From an uncultured Bacteroidia bacterium (GTDB lineage: Bacteria > Bacteroidota > Bacteroidia > Bacteroidales > F082), in contig CACZZO010000021.1 in NCBI GenBank assembly GCA_902785755.1, positions 22,852 to 86,851 on the forward strand: a DNA stretch of 64,000 nt, read 5' to 3'. A program made the translations under genes and the position numbers. Shown one piece after another: positions 20,801 through 27,907 of the stretch. The number at the start of each line of letters is the position of its first letter. The first letter of the stretch is position 1. The notes below the pieces were generated by a model, which saw only the letters and a program-made list of their open reading frames with translations, had not been told where the DNA came from and did not search any database.

Positions 20801-21016
20801 GGTTGAGTCGTTACCCGAATGGTCGGGCATCGTAGCTTCCATTTTCACGTGTGCCAGATAATGGTCATAGCTACCGACGGTACGCTTGATGACATACTGA
20901 GGGTCGTCCTGCGCCAAGCCATTCATCGCAAAAGCCAACAGCAACAGACAGCTTGCCGTCAGTCGCCGTGCCATTTTCATAGTATTGCAGTTCATTTTCA
21001 TTTCTGATTTCTTCAT
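14885..21016 (-). CDS. Giant VYGGGN-repeat exported protein B (2043 aa)
   Basis: The N-terminus has a signal peptide (hydrophobic core CLLLLAFAMNGLAQ, cleavage near residue 36). Residues about 37-380 are a beta-rich, non-repetitive region. About 380-475 read as a fibronectin type III-like domain (APVITYEDVTVSW, ATKYKVYWKK, YGTEYDYTVTAYCG). From about 475 to the end there are about 40 copies, counted by eye, of the [VIL][YF]GG[GNCS]N motif, spaced about 39 residues apart. Some copies have cysteine in the fifth position (YGGCN, YGGCR, FGGCQ). The protein stops abruptly after VYGGGNDGNVNG and a final strand, with no sorting domain. The start is supported by the signal peptide and by an AGGAG sequence 8 nt upstream. 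It lies 16 bp after gene C and 61 bp before gene A, so co-transcription is likely. It is not a degraded part of A or C because it has its own signal peptide. Function is unknown; surface fibre or adhesin is an inference. Confidence 0.9.
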   Translation of the reverse strand: MKKSEMKMNCNTMKMARRLTASCLLLLAFAMNGLAQDDPQYVIKRTVGSYDHYLAHVKMEATMPDHSGNDSTYWYWVLRDVSVFHPDSCLWRSGPNVEHNYYFIDHLGKYRYLTAPLQLNGALSLSSHPGTALNNTTDNYYFYDWDQGIARGKKHNVASMADCDPNYHVPDSIGQCWEVVWLTCQSGWKMSSQYSYNPDPAYITNPAPYRYVTVTPHDEEISEEAGGITDLVIGDFSLEYNNSQTISIGTVSNYTYNLTPAYTIYDIEAVNKPPYYVYSQELHYFYDNTDHYPNGAAPSSSSHTGTVSGYEWSLSGEGLTYLTLTYGDPGNPASPTITCTQPNTTTSHKYATLTLTVTYLEEGYEPVTQTSTATITVLAQCQNPLQASAPVITYEDVTVSWVPTATKYKVYWKKHSESAWNNSHEVEGATSYAIIGLEYGTEYDYTVTAYCGSDYLPIPDAVSGLIYSFTTKSQPNGLIYGAVFGGGRMADVGGKTEVVIINCDSIGAVYGGNDIAGAVHGVDGSTIALGVNSGDDYDSYGTTSSSIGVKVGSVYGGGNGYYAYNGTSFVAATNEYKSQAVAPGASVNAMTPSHQVGAPVWTNEGTEDKTLYFPSIIKTTINVAANDHVKVDSLFGGAKNAFVTHIEDYDEDDNPVYATNGSTIIIKGGTLFAVFGGNNFGGTQGYGKHHIEVRGTKVSTNVEGYGTNFGIGYLFGGGNKVYGSTTEISITGGRCDTVFAGGNAASVYAANLTVNCAPGDHASSGAYGKIFSNAISGYSEEDGITVNSGYAWDGTGIYNVRALFGGNNQATMSPVPNLTLTSGSIGTVYGGGNAGDMIGDNDGVITFPDVEEINDYTFKYGTYVELNSPTILVDYLYGGCQMSNVGYSTWVKLQNGHVGTVYGGCNVSGDVGSTRVDLEATQFDPPGSTNPNEDYQEVYGATYVEASGGTVYKNLFAGSNGYYHCKDSYGITYIEGINYAPGHNYVGMDVPTHNETHVIVSGTVLVKGNVYAGGNLACVGFDQKFIDHSPYSYPSLVGLASVRMSGGTVDGNVFGGGNMASIYGSNEVRVWGGSIGEATGGALYGGNDRSGKAGQISNRVLPSFYQMASDGLTSLQNPKVCTYVGVSGTPNIHTVYGGGNGLYAYFTNFDDASAYTGPLEPVVTCVEGDLPIQKDIFVDIGINGGDEGGYVANVYGGGNGVSVEGFIKVFVNVQNGGEDTRNHVGTLFGGNNEGELYTTLPDIILLHGNVGTIYGGCNKGAMTGDLTFGTYENLGSCVYLRGEYTAGGTTVQTTGRVTEAVYGGCRMNGVTNNTLVLVEGGDHHTATLYGGSDISGHVGGVSQVYMTGGAVKDVYGGGNGNYDYNSTYLGYEPPYCDSTSVEMRGGECTGSIFAGGYAGECGDTYLLVGGGTVDGSIYGGGNRAGIVIESYTLPNPEDPDHPITVYTSSGNSSVEITGGTVLSGVYGGCNALGDIEGDVTINITCGQIGTDDTHTADVHGGGYGEATNVNGNIGITFGEVAYDGGEEVHTECPKLFGDLYGGSALGSVNTDASNNTTIHIDNGTVQGDVYGGGLGYKDANNPANDVAAMVYGEVHVYVGGVNDDGSYFGKASFIDCSIYGSNNLNGSPQTDVYVDVYQTAHTPKDVYTYTGEDRTYAIYQVFGGGNQADYAPEGGIETSEKVTHVFIHGCENTVEEVFGGSNAADANSVHTVVDGGRFNFIFGGGNGILGEANVGHEGIVGDDNEPLQHTFSRVNGGHVGYYFGASNRLGNCVDIRAGTDPGGLCGELITDYLFNGGNQADEFGDLVLDLSCSDQKTYLSAYGGCRLGTVYGTITINITGGIIGNLFGGCQGAGDYAANVKRFPTAAEIEANPGDYSERLKNYLAEHNDLYGTGGTITVNVYGGAIGNVFGGCDINGNVDGKITVNVESIDNDCGLFVGNVYGASNQTKYEPENPNGISPEVNIIKAVIGGGFDFNDDDIIQDNEIYTGNVFGGGNFGDVTTNPKVTIGPEDGKPVTIKGSVYGGGNDGNVNGSAQVIVGPTE

Positions 21017-21032
21017 TGCTTATTCTCCTTCC
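21017..21032 (-). promoter_or_regulatory. Shine-Dalgarno-like site between genes C and B
   Basis: On the minus strand the 16-bp gap between the stop of gene C and the ATG of gene B reads GGAAGGAGAATAAGCA, with AGGAG 8 nt before the ATG. Strong Shine-Dalgarno sites are uncommon in Bacteroidota, so this supports the start choice and suggests reinitiation or coupling after gene C. Confidence 0.5.
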
Positions 21033-24000
21033 TCAATCATTATTTGGATTGTTGCCTGAACCTGTGCCTTGTCCGTTGTTGTTGCTTTGACCATTCACTA
21101 CTACTTTGGTGTTGCCACCAACCTCTCCCATGTTGCCGCCACCGTAGACGTTGCCGAGAACCTTGGTGCCGCCTTGAAGGATGACGGTGGTGTTGCCTGT
21201 GTTTGCAACTGGATCGCCGCTACCATCAAGAGATTGCATGACAGCACTTTGTTCACCGCCGCCGAAGACATTGCCAGTAGTGGTGTCGCCCTCTGTACCC
21301 ACAACACTTTGACCTTTGATGGTAAGGGTGACGTTGCCTTGAACTGCACCGAGGTTGTCAAGGGAAACTTCGGTGTAGAACAGATTGCCAGTGATAGGAT
21401 GACCGGTGTCACCATATGTGTGGGTCCATGTGTAGGTGTCGGAGGTGCCGCCTGGGTTGTAGGTAATCATACCAGTGTACACGTTGGCAACAGGAGGATT
21501 TTTGGTTATGTAATGGATGGTAACCGTGCCCGATGCAGCCGAGTAGCCCGCGCCGTAAACAGAACCCATGACGCGGGTGTCGGTAAGGGTGGAGGTTACG
21601 CTGCCCGTGACACCGCCAAGGAAGCCGGCACCATAGAAATTGTTTTTGACGGTGCAGTTCGTCAAAGAGCTGGTAACATCACCTGTGTTGGTAGTGGCGA
21701 ACTGAGCCGAATAGTAGTAGCAACGGTTTACGACCTCATTCGATGTAGTACCAGTAGAGGTGTTAATCAGCTCGTATTCATAGTCGGCCTCGTAGGTATT
21801 TGGAGCCGTAGCGGCTGAACTGCCACGGTATTGGGCAGGGTGATATTTGCCTCTGACGGTAGAATTCCAAGTTTCGACGGAGTAAGGGGCAGCAACATTA
21901 TCGGTATTGTCGTATTGTACATAGTTAGTACCACCATTACCAGCGCCGTAATAATGGCCAAAGACGGTGCCCGTGGCTCTAGTGTTTACAGTCTTGCCCG
22001 ACATCATATTGCCAAACTTGGGACCGCCACAGTATTTTCCAACAATGCTATTGTCTATGACCACATCGATATCGCCTTTCACAATCTTGTAATAGTCGCC
22101 ATCAGCTTGGGACATGACTCCACCACCATAGAACTCGCCTATCAAGGCATGGTTGATGCGCCAAGTGACATTGCCCGCAATACCTTCTTTATAAGCTGCA
22201 GCGATGGTACCGAAACGGCCGCCATCGATATAGCAATGGGGATTGTCGTTGAATGGTTTAACTTTCTCGTTGAATCCTCCAGTGAGGTAGAAAGAGCTGA
22301 AGTCACCACCAAGTGCGTTGACAGCACAATGGCGCGTCGTGTAGGCGGCACCAGCATTGACATGGGCCCCTGGTGTGAACGATGGCATGACAACATGACC
22401 ACCGAGAATAACGTACGTAATATGCTGGTTCTCGTTAGAATTTTCATCTCCTTTTGTCCCCCTAGTGTACTGGTCATAGATGCCGCCGTTGAGGATGACA
22501 GGACCATTATCGCGAGTCTTTCGTTCAAACTCGAATTGCCCAAAGCGGATGAAAGCGGTTTCCGTGACCTCGAAGTGACCACAAGAGCGGAAACATCCGA
22601 GGGAGAAGAAATTTTGGGAGTCGTTTAACTTACCTGCAATACCCAACTCCACCACAGGCAGGAAGTCAAAGCGGGCAGGTGAAATAGCATTACGGCTGGT
22701 ACCAGTACCGAGTTGCCATTCAAGGCAGTAGTCAGGCTCCTCGTCGAAGTCAAGGTCCACGCTCATGATGGTAAAGCCGATTGTTTTATCCGTATTGACG
22801 GTGACAGCATTATTACTGTTCGACTCCTGAACGTTGCCCACCAGCACGATGGCATGGTCATAAACTGTCTTTTTCACAGTGATATTGTCAATTACATCCC
22901 TGATTTTTGTATTGTATACGTTGGATCCGTTTAATTGGCTGTTGCGGGTGCCTGCAGGGGCGAAATGAACGCCAGTGTTTCCTTCAGTGATGTTGACACG
23001 ATCGAAGCTGTAGTTGTCATCACAGACATAGATGGCCTTGCCCCAATAGGCCTCGATGGTAATGGCCGTGACGCCATCAGGAACATAGTAGTTGCCGCCT
23101 TGAGCAAAGACGCGACCCGAGACGCTGTAGAGATCTTTGTCGGTGCATTTGCGGTCGGCGAAGTTGTAGCCATCTTGCCAGTGGGCCACAAAAGAACCTT
23201 GTGTGCCGCCGGTGACGGCAGTGACCTTCCAGCCCGTCACCACAGAATCGGTGTAGTTGCCGGCATACTTCTCGGCCCAAGTGTCCCCTTCGGGGTCGCC
23301 GAAGACGGTGTTGAAATAAGGTAGCTGCACCTTGTAGTAACCAAAGTCATAGTGCAAAGTGTCCATATCGGTGATGGGAATGGAAAGATCTTTGTCAGCG
23401 GCATCGGAGTGGGTGCCCGACTTGACGGTGACCGTCAGTGTACCGAGTTGCTTACCCTGATACGGGTTGGCTGTGGTGCGGTCGAACCAAGGCGTGCCCG
23501 TGTTGCCGTTGACAACGGAGGGATATTTGCCGAAAGGCTTCAATATCGGATAAGGCGCGAGGTTGGGGTCGACAACCCATTTATACATCAACGAGGCATC
23601 CTTGGGGATAGCTTGCACCTGGGTAGTGGTCAAAGTGCTAGGAGCCACGTCAGAACCCACCCACCAGCCACAAAGCTCACGGTTGCTGTTGAGGAGGCTG
23701 CGGTGGAACTCAACCTGAGTCAGGTAACGCTCATCGGCAGGGAAAGAGCAGTTATACTCCGTGGGGTTGCCGATGACTGCGGGGCCTTCACTTTTATTGG
23801 GGTGTCCGTTGGCTGCAGTAAACTTTGAACCATTACGGAAGTAGTTGTAACTGCTGATGCCCGTGGCAGCGGCATTGGTAATCAATTCGCCGCCATAAAC
23901 ACCGTATTGGTTGGTACCGCCGAGGATGTCGCCGTAGAACATGCAATTGACAATAGCGGTACGGAGATTGGCGTATTTACCATCCGATTCGGCAGCAGTG

Positions 24001-26426
24001 CTAGCATAGTTGTTATAGCCCACGATGCCCGAAGCGGTAGTGGTGGCACTGACATCGGCATAGCTGTAACAGTTGATGACGCGCGAGTCATCCTCCAGAT
24101 TGCCAACAATTCCACCAGCACAAGCCCCTGTAGTCGAGACAATAGGATGCGATTCAGGACCATCAGGGAAGTCGGCGCTGTTGGGCAGGATACCACAGTT
24201 GTAAATGCGGCTATAACCTTTGGCGGTGCCAGCAATAGCTCCTACAGCAGCTTCAGAACTGCTAATATTGACATTCTTAAGCGTGACATTCTTCACCACA
24301 CCGCCGTCGACGGTATTGAAGAGGGGGTGTGTGAGGCCGGTAAGGGTTTGGCAATTGCCATCGAAACTACCTGAGAAAGGCTGGGTGATAACACCTGCCC
24401 CGCTGAAATCGAGAGGATCAGTAGAAATGACTTTATAGTACTTAGAAGCTTCAGCCTCTGTGTTTGCTTTATCGATGAAATCTGCCACATCACTCTGATA
24501 TTCGATGGTATATGGGTCATTTGCCGTTCCGTTGCCACCCATACCCTGAGTCAAATAGACAGTAGTCACACTGGAGTTGCTGTAATTCGAGGCCACAGCC
24601 ATGGCCTTAACGGTGATGGGCAGAGATACTGCCACTGAAACGCCCGAGAGTATGCTACTACTCGACGTAGTTGGTTCGGGTTGCGTGCCGTCACCAATAG
24701 TATAATAAATAGTGACACCCGAGTTGGGAAAAGAACATGTGGCAATAAAACCAGCGTTACCGTTACGGGTAATGACAGGCGCATCACATTGAAGCATAAC
24801 CACATTGCTGCCCACGGCTGAAGTAATCATACCCTCTTTCACTGCGATGGCCTTGATGGTGACGTTGCTGACATTCTCCGTCAATGGTTCCATATATACT
24901 GGGCTCGAAGTGGTGGTGGGGGTGCTGCCATCGGTGGTGTAGTAGATGGTGGCACCTTCTGTTGCTGAAGTGATGGAGATGGCATTGTTGCCGTTGTTTT
25001 GGATAGTCGGTGTGGCTACCTGCTGAATGCTCAACTCTGCGATTACAGAATTGTTGTAGTTGGCATGGACAGCAATGGCTTTCACTGTGCAAGCTGTGCT
25101 GACCGCAAAAGGCGCATTATACTGCATTGTACCCACTTGGCCAGGTTCGGGGTCGGCACCTGTAGTGGTGTAATACAGAGTGGCATCTGAATCAGCACAA
25201 ACAAGCGTAACCTCATTACTGGCAAAGTTGTTGGTATTGGCAAAGGTAATAGTAGGTGGCAAGCAGTACAGAGTAAAGGTTTCGGAACCCATTTCGGAAT
25301 CAATCATCCCGTCTTTTCTGGCGATGGCCTTGACGGGCTGTCCCGACTGATTGTAAGGAAACACGAACGGTTCTGTATATGGATTGACGCCTATGCTCGG
25401 CGTATTTCCAGTGCCAATAGAGTAATAGATGGATGCTCCCGAGGTACTGGTGATGGTAACCTCATTGTTGGTATGGTTAAGGGAAAAAGTCGGGGTGGCC
25501 ACCTTTTGGAGATCGTAAGTGAAAATCTCAGAAGGAACGCCGTGTCTATATGCAATGGCACTTAAGGTAGTTGCAGTGTTTTGCACAAAAGGACCTGTGC
25601 CTCCCACTCCGTTATATAGTGTCGACGAAGAAGAGGGTGTGGCACCATCAACAGTATAATAGATGGATGCACCTGTAGTGGCACATTCAATAGAAACCGT
25701 ATTCGTTGTATTATCGAAGGTGATTGTAGGCGTTGCAACAGAAGCATCTTCAAACACCCATTGTTGACCAACACTACCAGGTTCTTTGTATAAACCAATA
25801 AGACCAGTATAATATTTAGGGGAGGTACCCGTTCCATAGTAATAGTCCGTGTTACCACCGCTTGGCGTCCAATATATATAACCATTACTTGGCCAATTGG
25901 ATGGTAAATCTTTCGGCTTAATATTATAATTGTCATTGGATCTCTTGGTTATAACAAACTTCGCACTATCTGCATCTATAGGGGAGTCAAGCTGTACAAG
26001 GTGCATGGTCTTACGATGCGAATCACCATCATGAAATACCCGACGAAAAACCACATACTTTTTCACGGAATTATGAATGGTTGAGATATAATAATCGTCA
26101 CCCTCACCAACTTTTTCAATTCGCCAAACTGTTTCCGCACATTGCCCATCTTTGTGGGTCGTCAAATAAGGAGTATCCGTATTATTATCCCACGCCCATC
26201 TTGTTACAGAAACGGTCTGATCTCCACCATTGGAAGCTGGCACTAAATAATACCTGTTATCGACATCATTTGCATCATAGTCCCTAAAACAAGCAATGTA
26301 ATAATACCCTGAATAATCAGCCCGTGTCTGTGCCACGGCTTCCTTTGCTCCCAGAAAGCACAGTAAAAATAGGGCCAGCACTGCCAGCCTATTTCTTGTT
26401 GAAATGTATTTTTCTCTTTTAATCAT
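21033..26426 (-). CDS. Giant multidomain exported protein C with CHB_HEX_C-like, GLUG-like and VYGGGN repeats (1797 aa)
   Basis: First gene of the giant-protein cluster. The signal peptide (LAVLALFLLCFLGAKEAVAQ) ends near residue 33. Residues about 33-225 are a beta-rich domain with YYYIACFRDY and YLVPASNGG. About 225-625 hold five repeats of the type xTPTI...GASIYYTxDGxTP, matching the chitobiase/hexosaminidase C-terminal (CHB_HEX_C) family. About 625-900 resemble GLUG or beta-helix surface regions (FSGSFDGNCQTLTGL, GAIAGTAKG). A long beta-rich middle follows. Degenerate solenoid motifs (FYGGGV, GHYYGAGNGG, SVYGAGYS) lead to canonical NVFGGGE and NVYGGGN near the C-terminus. The protein ends in a low-complexity Asn/Gly/Ser tail with no sorting domain. 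The ATG at 26426 is the only start that keeps the signal peptide intact. Binding of glycan or another surface partner is an inference; no catalytic motif was recognised. Confidence 0.9.
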   Translation of the reverse strand: MIKREKYISTRNRLAVLALFLLCFLGAKEAVAQTRADYSGYYYIACFRDYDANDVDNRYYLVPASNGGDQTVSVTRWAWDNNTDTPYLTTHKDGQCAETVWRIEKVGEGDDYYISTIHNSVKKYVVFRRVFHDGDSHRKTMHLVQLDSPIDADSAKFVITKRSNDNYNIKPKDLPSNWPSNGYIYWTPSGGNTDYYYGTGTSPKYYTGLIGLYKEPGSVGQQWVFEDASVATPTITFDNTTNTVSIECATTGASIYYTVDGATPSSSSTLYNGVGGTGPFVQNTATTLSAIAYRHGVPSEIFTYDLQKVATPTFSLNHTNNEVTITSTSGASIYYSIGTGNTPSIGVNPYTEPFVFPYNQSGQPVKAIARKDGMIDSEMGSETFTLYCLPPTITFANTNNFASNEVTLVCADSDATLYYTTTGADPEPGQVGTMQYNAPFAVSTACTVKAIAVHANYNNSVIAELSIQQVATPTIQNNGNNAISITSATEGATIYYTTDGSTPTTTSSPVYMEPLTENVSNVTIKAIAVKEGMITSAVGSNVVMLQCDAPVITRNGNAGFIATCSFPNSGVTIYYTIGDGTQPEPTTSSSSILSGVSVAVSLPITVKAMAVASNYSNSSVTTVYLTQGMGGNGTANDPYTIEYQSDVADFIDKANTEAEASKYYKVISTDPLDFSGAGVITQPFSGSFDGNCQTLTGLTHPLFNTVDGGVVKNVTLKNVNISSSEAAVGAIAGTAKGYSRIYNCGILPNSADFPDGPESHPIVSTTGACAGGIVGNLEDDSRVINCYSYADVSATTTASGIVGYNNYASTAAESDGKYANLRTAIVNCMFYGDILGGTNQYGVYGGELITNAAATGISSYNYFRNGSKFTAANGHPNKSEGPAVIGNPTEYNCSFPADERYLTQVEFHRSLLNSNRELCGWWVGSDVAPSTLTTTQVQAIPKDASLMYKWVVDPNLAPYPILKPFGKYPSVVNGNTGTPWFDRTTANPYQGKQLGTLTVTVKSGTHSDAADKDLSIPITDMDTLHYDFGYYKVQLPYFNTVFGDPEGDTWAEKYAGNYTDSVVTGWKVTAVTGGTQGSFVAHWQDGYNFADRKCTDKDLYSVSGRVFAQGGNYYVPDGVTAITIEAYWGKAIYVCDDNYSFDRVNITEGNTGVHFAPAGTRNSQLNGSNVYNTKIRDVIDNITVKKTVYDHAIVLVGNVQESNSNNAVTVNTDKTIGFTIMSVDLDFDEEPDYCLEWQLGTGTSRNAISPARFDFLPVVELGIAGKLNDSQNFFSLGCFRSCGHFEVTETAFIRFGQFEFERKTRDNGPVILNGGIYDQYTRGTKGDENSNENQHITYVILGGHVVMPSFTPGAHVNAGAAYTTRHCAVNALGGDFSSFYLTGGFNEKVKPFNDNPHCYIDGGRFGTIAAAYKEGIAGNVTWRINHALIGEFYGGGVMSQADGDYYKIVKGDIDVVIDNSIVGKYCGGPKFGNMMSGKTVNTRATGTVFGHYYGAGNGGTNYVQYDNTDNVAAPYSVETWNSTVRGKYHPAQYRGSSAATAPNTYEADYEYELINTSTGTTSNEVVNRCYYYSAQFATTNTGDVTSSLTNCTVKNNFYGAGFLGGVTGSVTSTLTDTRVMGSVYGAGYSAASGTVTIHYITKNPPVANVYTGMITYNPGGTSDTYTWTHTYGDTGHPITGNLFYTEVSLDNLGAVQGNVTLTIKGQSVVGTEGDTTTGNVFGGGEQSAVMQSLDGSGDPVANTGNTTVILQGGTKVLGNVYGGGNMGEVGGNTKVVVNGQSNNNGQGTGSGNNPNND

Positions 26427-26468
26427 AATACAAACGTCTCTTTTTCAAGTCAATAACTAAAAACTGCC

Positions 26469-26485
26469 GCACCACATGACGGTGC
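26469..26485 (-). promoter_or_regulatory. Small hairpin in the 5' leader of gene C
   Basis: An inverted repeat (GCACC, 7-nt loop, GGTGC) lies in the predicted untranslated leader between the -7 element at 26500-26507 and the ATG at 26426. The stem is only 5 bp, so a regulatory role is speculative. Confidence 0.25.
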
Positions 26486-26499
26486 TTTTAAAATGCGCG

Positions 26500-26507
26500 C
26501 AAAATTA
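26500..26507 (-). promoter_or_regulatory. Candidate -7 element for the giant-protein cluster
   Basis: The minus strand reads TAATTTTG, matching the Bacteroidota -7 consensus TAnnTTTG. It would start transcription near 26493 and give a leader of about 67 nt before gene C. No clear -33 TTTG was found at the usual spacing. The box overlaps the stop codon of the small upstream ORF. Confidence 0.4.
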
Positions 26508-26666
26508 AGCAAATTTTCCCAATAAATACAAGGATTCACGATGGTATTTTTGGATTTTTGTCCACAAAACCTGTCCCCAAGCCCAAAACGGAGCAAACAA
26601 AACCGTCACAAATATCGCAAGGCCGTATCTCATTCCAATATCCGTTGCAAAATGATTTCTCTTCAT
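26505..26666 (-). CDS. Possible 53-aa single-pass membrane protein
   Basis: A short frame starts MKRNHFATDIGMRYG, followed by a hydrophobic segment (LAIFVTVLFAPFWAWGQVLW, about residues 16-35) and a basic tail. A longer overlapping frame (26536-26748) starts upstream of the likely transcription start and lacks a coherent membrane segment, so this frame is preferred. The predicted promoter at 26727-26734 would give a leader of about 54 nt. It lies 78 bp upstream of gene C on the same strand and could be co-transcribed with the giant-protein genes. No family was recognised, and coding status is uncertain because of its size. Confidence 0.4.
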   Translation of the reverse strand: MKRNHFATDIGMRYGLAIFVTVLFAPFWAWGQVLWTKIQKYHRESLYLLGKFA

Positions 26667-26726
26667 AACAATAAGGTTTTTCATTCAACTTATTTATAAA
26701 TAAAAAATGTAATAGCAAAAAACGTG

Positions 26727-26734
26727 CAAAAGTA
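26727..26734 (-). promoter_or_regulatory. Candidate -7 element upstream of the 53-aa ORF
   Basis: The minus strand reads TACTTTTG, a full match to TAnnTTTG, followed by GCACG. Predicted transcription start is near 26720. No -33 TTTG was found at 19-22 bp. Confidence 0.4.
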
Positions 26735-26787
26735 GAAAATAAATCCAAAATAATGTATGCCTATTAGCAGTTTTTTGCCCATTGATA

Positions 26788-26796
26788 GGGGGGGGG
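26788..26796. repeat. Nine-base poly-G tract
   Basis: Nine consecutive G on the plus strand in an otherwise AT-rich intergenic stretch, about 54-62 bp upstream (minus-strand sense) of the -7 element at 26727-26734. Homopolymer G/C tracts of this length can change length by slippage and are known phase-variation sites in other bacteria. Confidence 0.6.
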
Positions 26797-26985
26797 AACT
26801 AATTGATTATCAATTAATTACAAACAAATTAATAAATTATGGAAAACAAGCAATATATTTCGACCGATTTTTTCACGGAAAATGGAGGATTTTTCAATGA
26901 AAAAAATGCCTTTTTAGACTTTTTTGCATTGTCACCTTATTCCCATGTGTCAACATTATGTTTTCGCTGCTATAACTCAGTTTAT
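26797..26985. other. AT-rich intergenic stretch
   Basis: Non-coding AT-rich sequence between the poly-G tract and the 3' end of the permease gene. It holds a short inverted repeat near 26801-26820 (TAATTGAT facing ATCAATTA). A short plus-strand frame (from 26839) runs into the antisense of the permease gene and is not considered real. No RNA gene or clear terminator was recognised. Confidence 0.4.
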
Positions 26986-27897
26986 TTACGACCTAAGGCA
27001 AAGGCACACCAAAGCCGCCAAGACCATCAACAAGGGGATGATTTTGCTCTTGATGTTCTGCTCGTGGAAGCCGAAGATGCCGTAGATGAATGACACGACG
27101 AGGCGCACGCCGTAGAGGATGAGCGGGATGAGCACCACCACGGCGGCCTCCTGCTTGAGGCCCGTGAGGTAGATGACATCGGCCACGGTGACAAACACCG
27201 CCATCGCCACGATGCCCCAACGCCACTCGAAAGGCTGCTTCCCCCGATTAGGCCTCCAAATGAAGCAGAACAGCACCGCCATCATCAGGAAGTCATAAAT
27301 CGTGTACCAGGCCTGAATGGTCGACGGCGAAATGCTCTCCTTGCTGAGGAGGAACTTGTCGTAAACGCCACTCAAAGCCACCAAAACCGCCGAGCCGAGA
27401 AGCATATACACCCACTTGTTCGACTTGAAATGGATGCCCTCCAACTTGCCCGAACGGTTCATAAAGTAGAACGAAATGATGGCCAAAACTACACCCGTGC
27501 CTTGCAGCCACGTCAGGCTCTCGCGGAAAACGAAAAACATCAGGATAACCGTGATGGCAGGCCTGAGTTGGTTGACCGGCCCGACTACGGTGATGGGCAG
27601 GTGTTTCATGGCAGAATAGCTGAACATCCATGAGCAGAGGATGAGGGCTGTCTTGCCCAATATCAACAGATGTTGCCGTGCCGTAATCGGCTCGATGAAA
27701 AGTTTCTGCATGAAATCGCCCTCGAAAAGGCCCGGATTGAAGTGCGACAACAGCACGAAAGGCAAAAACAGCAGTCCGCTGATCATGGTGCTGTAGAACA
27801 AAACGGGGATGATGGCGTTATTGACGACGGTCTGCTTCTTGAAGATGTCGTAAAAGCCCAACAAGACGGCTGAAGTCAGCGAAAGGATTACCCACAT
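26986..27897 (-). CDS. DMT-superfamily (EamA-like) permease
   Basis: A 303-residue inner-membrane protein with about ten hydrophobic segments in two similar halves, the layout of drug/metabolite (EamA) transporters. It starts MWVILSLTSAVLLGFYDIFK, a pattern typical of the family. A PVNQLRPAITVILMF segment ends the first half. The substrate cannot be read from sequence. It starts 10 bp after the YafQ-like toxin gene on the same strand, so it may be read from the toxin-antitoxin promoter at 28409-28416 or from the nuclease gene's promoter further upstream. Confidence 0.8.
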   Translation of the reverse strand: MWVILSLTSAVLLGFYDIFKKQTVVNNAIIPVLFYSTMISGLLFLPFVLLSHFNPGLFEGDFMQKLFIEPITARQHLLILGKTALILCSWMFSYSAMKHLPITVVGPVNQLRPAITVILMFFVFRESLTWLQGTGVVLAIISFYFMNRSGKLEGIHFKSNKWVYMLLGSAVLVALSGVYDKFLLSKESISPSTIQAWYTIYDFLMMAVLFCFIWRPNRGKQPFEWRWGIVAMAVFVTVADVIYLTGLKQEAAVVVLIPLILYGVRLVVSFIYGIFGFHEQNIKSKIIPLLMVLAALVCLCLRS

Positions 27898-27907
27898 GAT
27901 TTAAAAA

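Noticed and set aside
14824..21100. Genes A, B and C as pieces of one broken gene
   Set aside because: Each has its own signal peptide and a distinct N-terminal domain or start.
26536..26748. 70-codon minus-strand frame
   Set aside because: Begins upstream of the likely transcription start and lacks a coherent segment; the overlapping 53-aa frame is better.
26839..27093. 84-codon plus-strand frame
   Set aside because: AT-rich start then antisense of the permease gene; no recognisable protein features.
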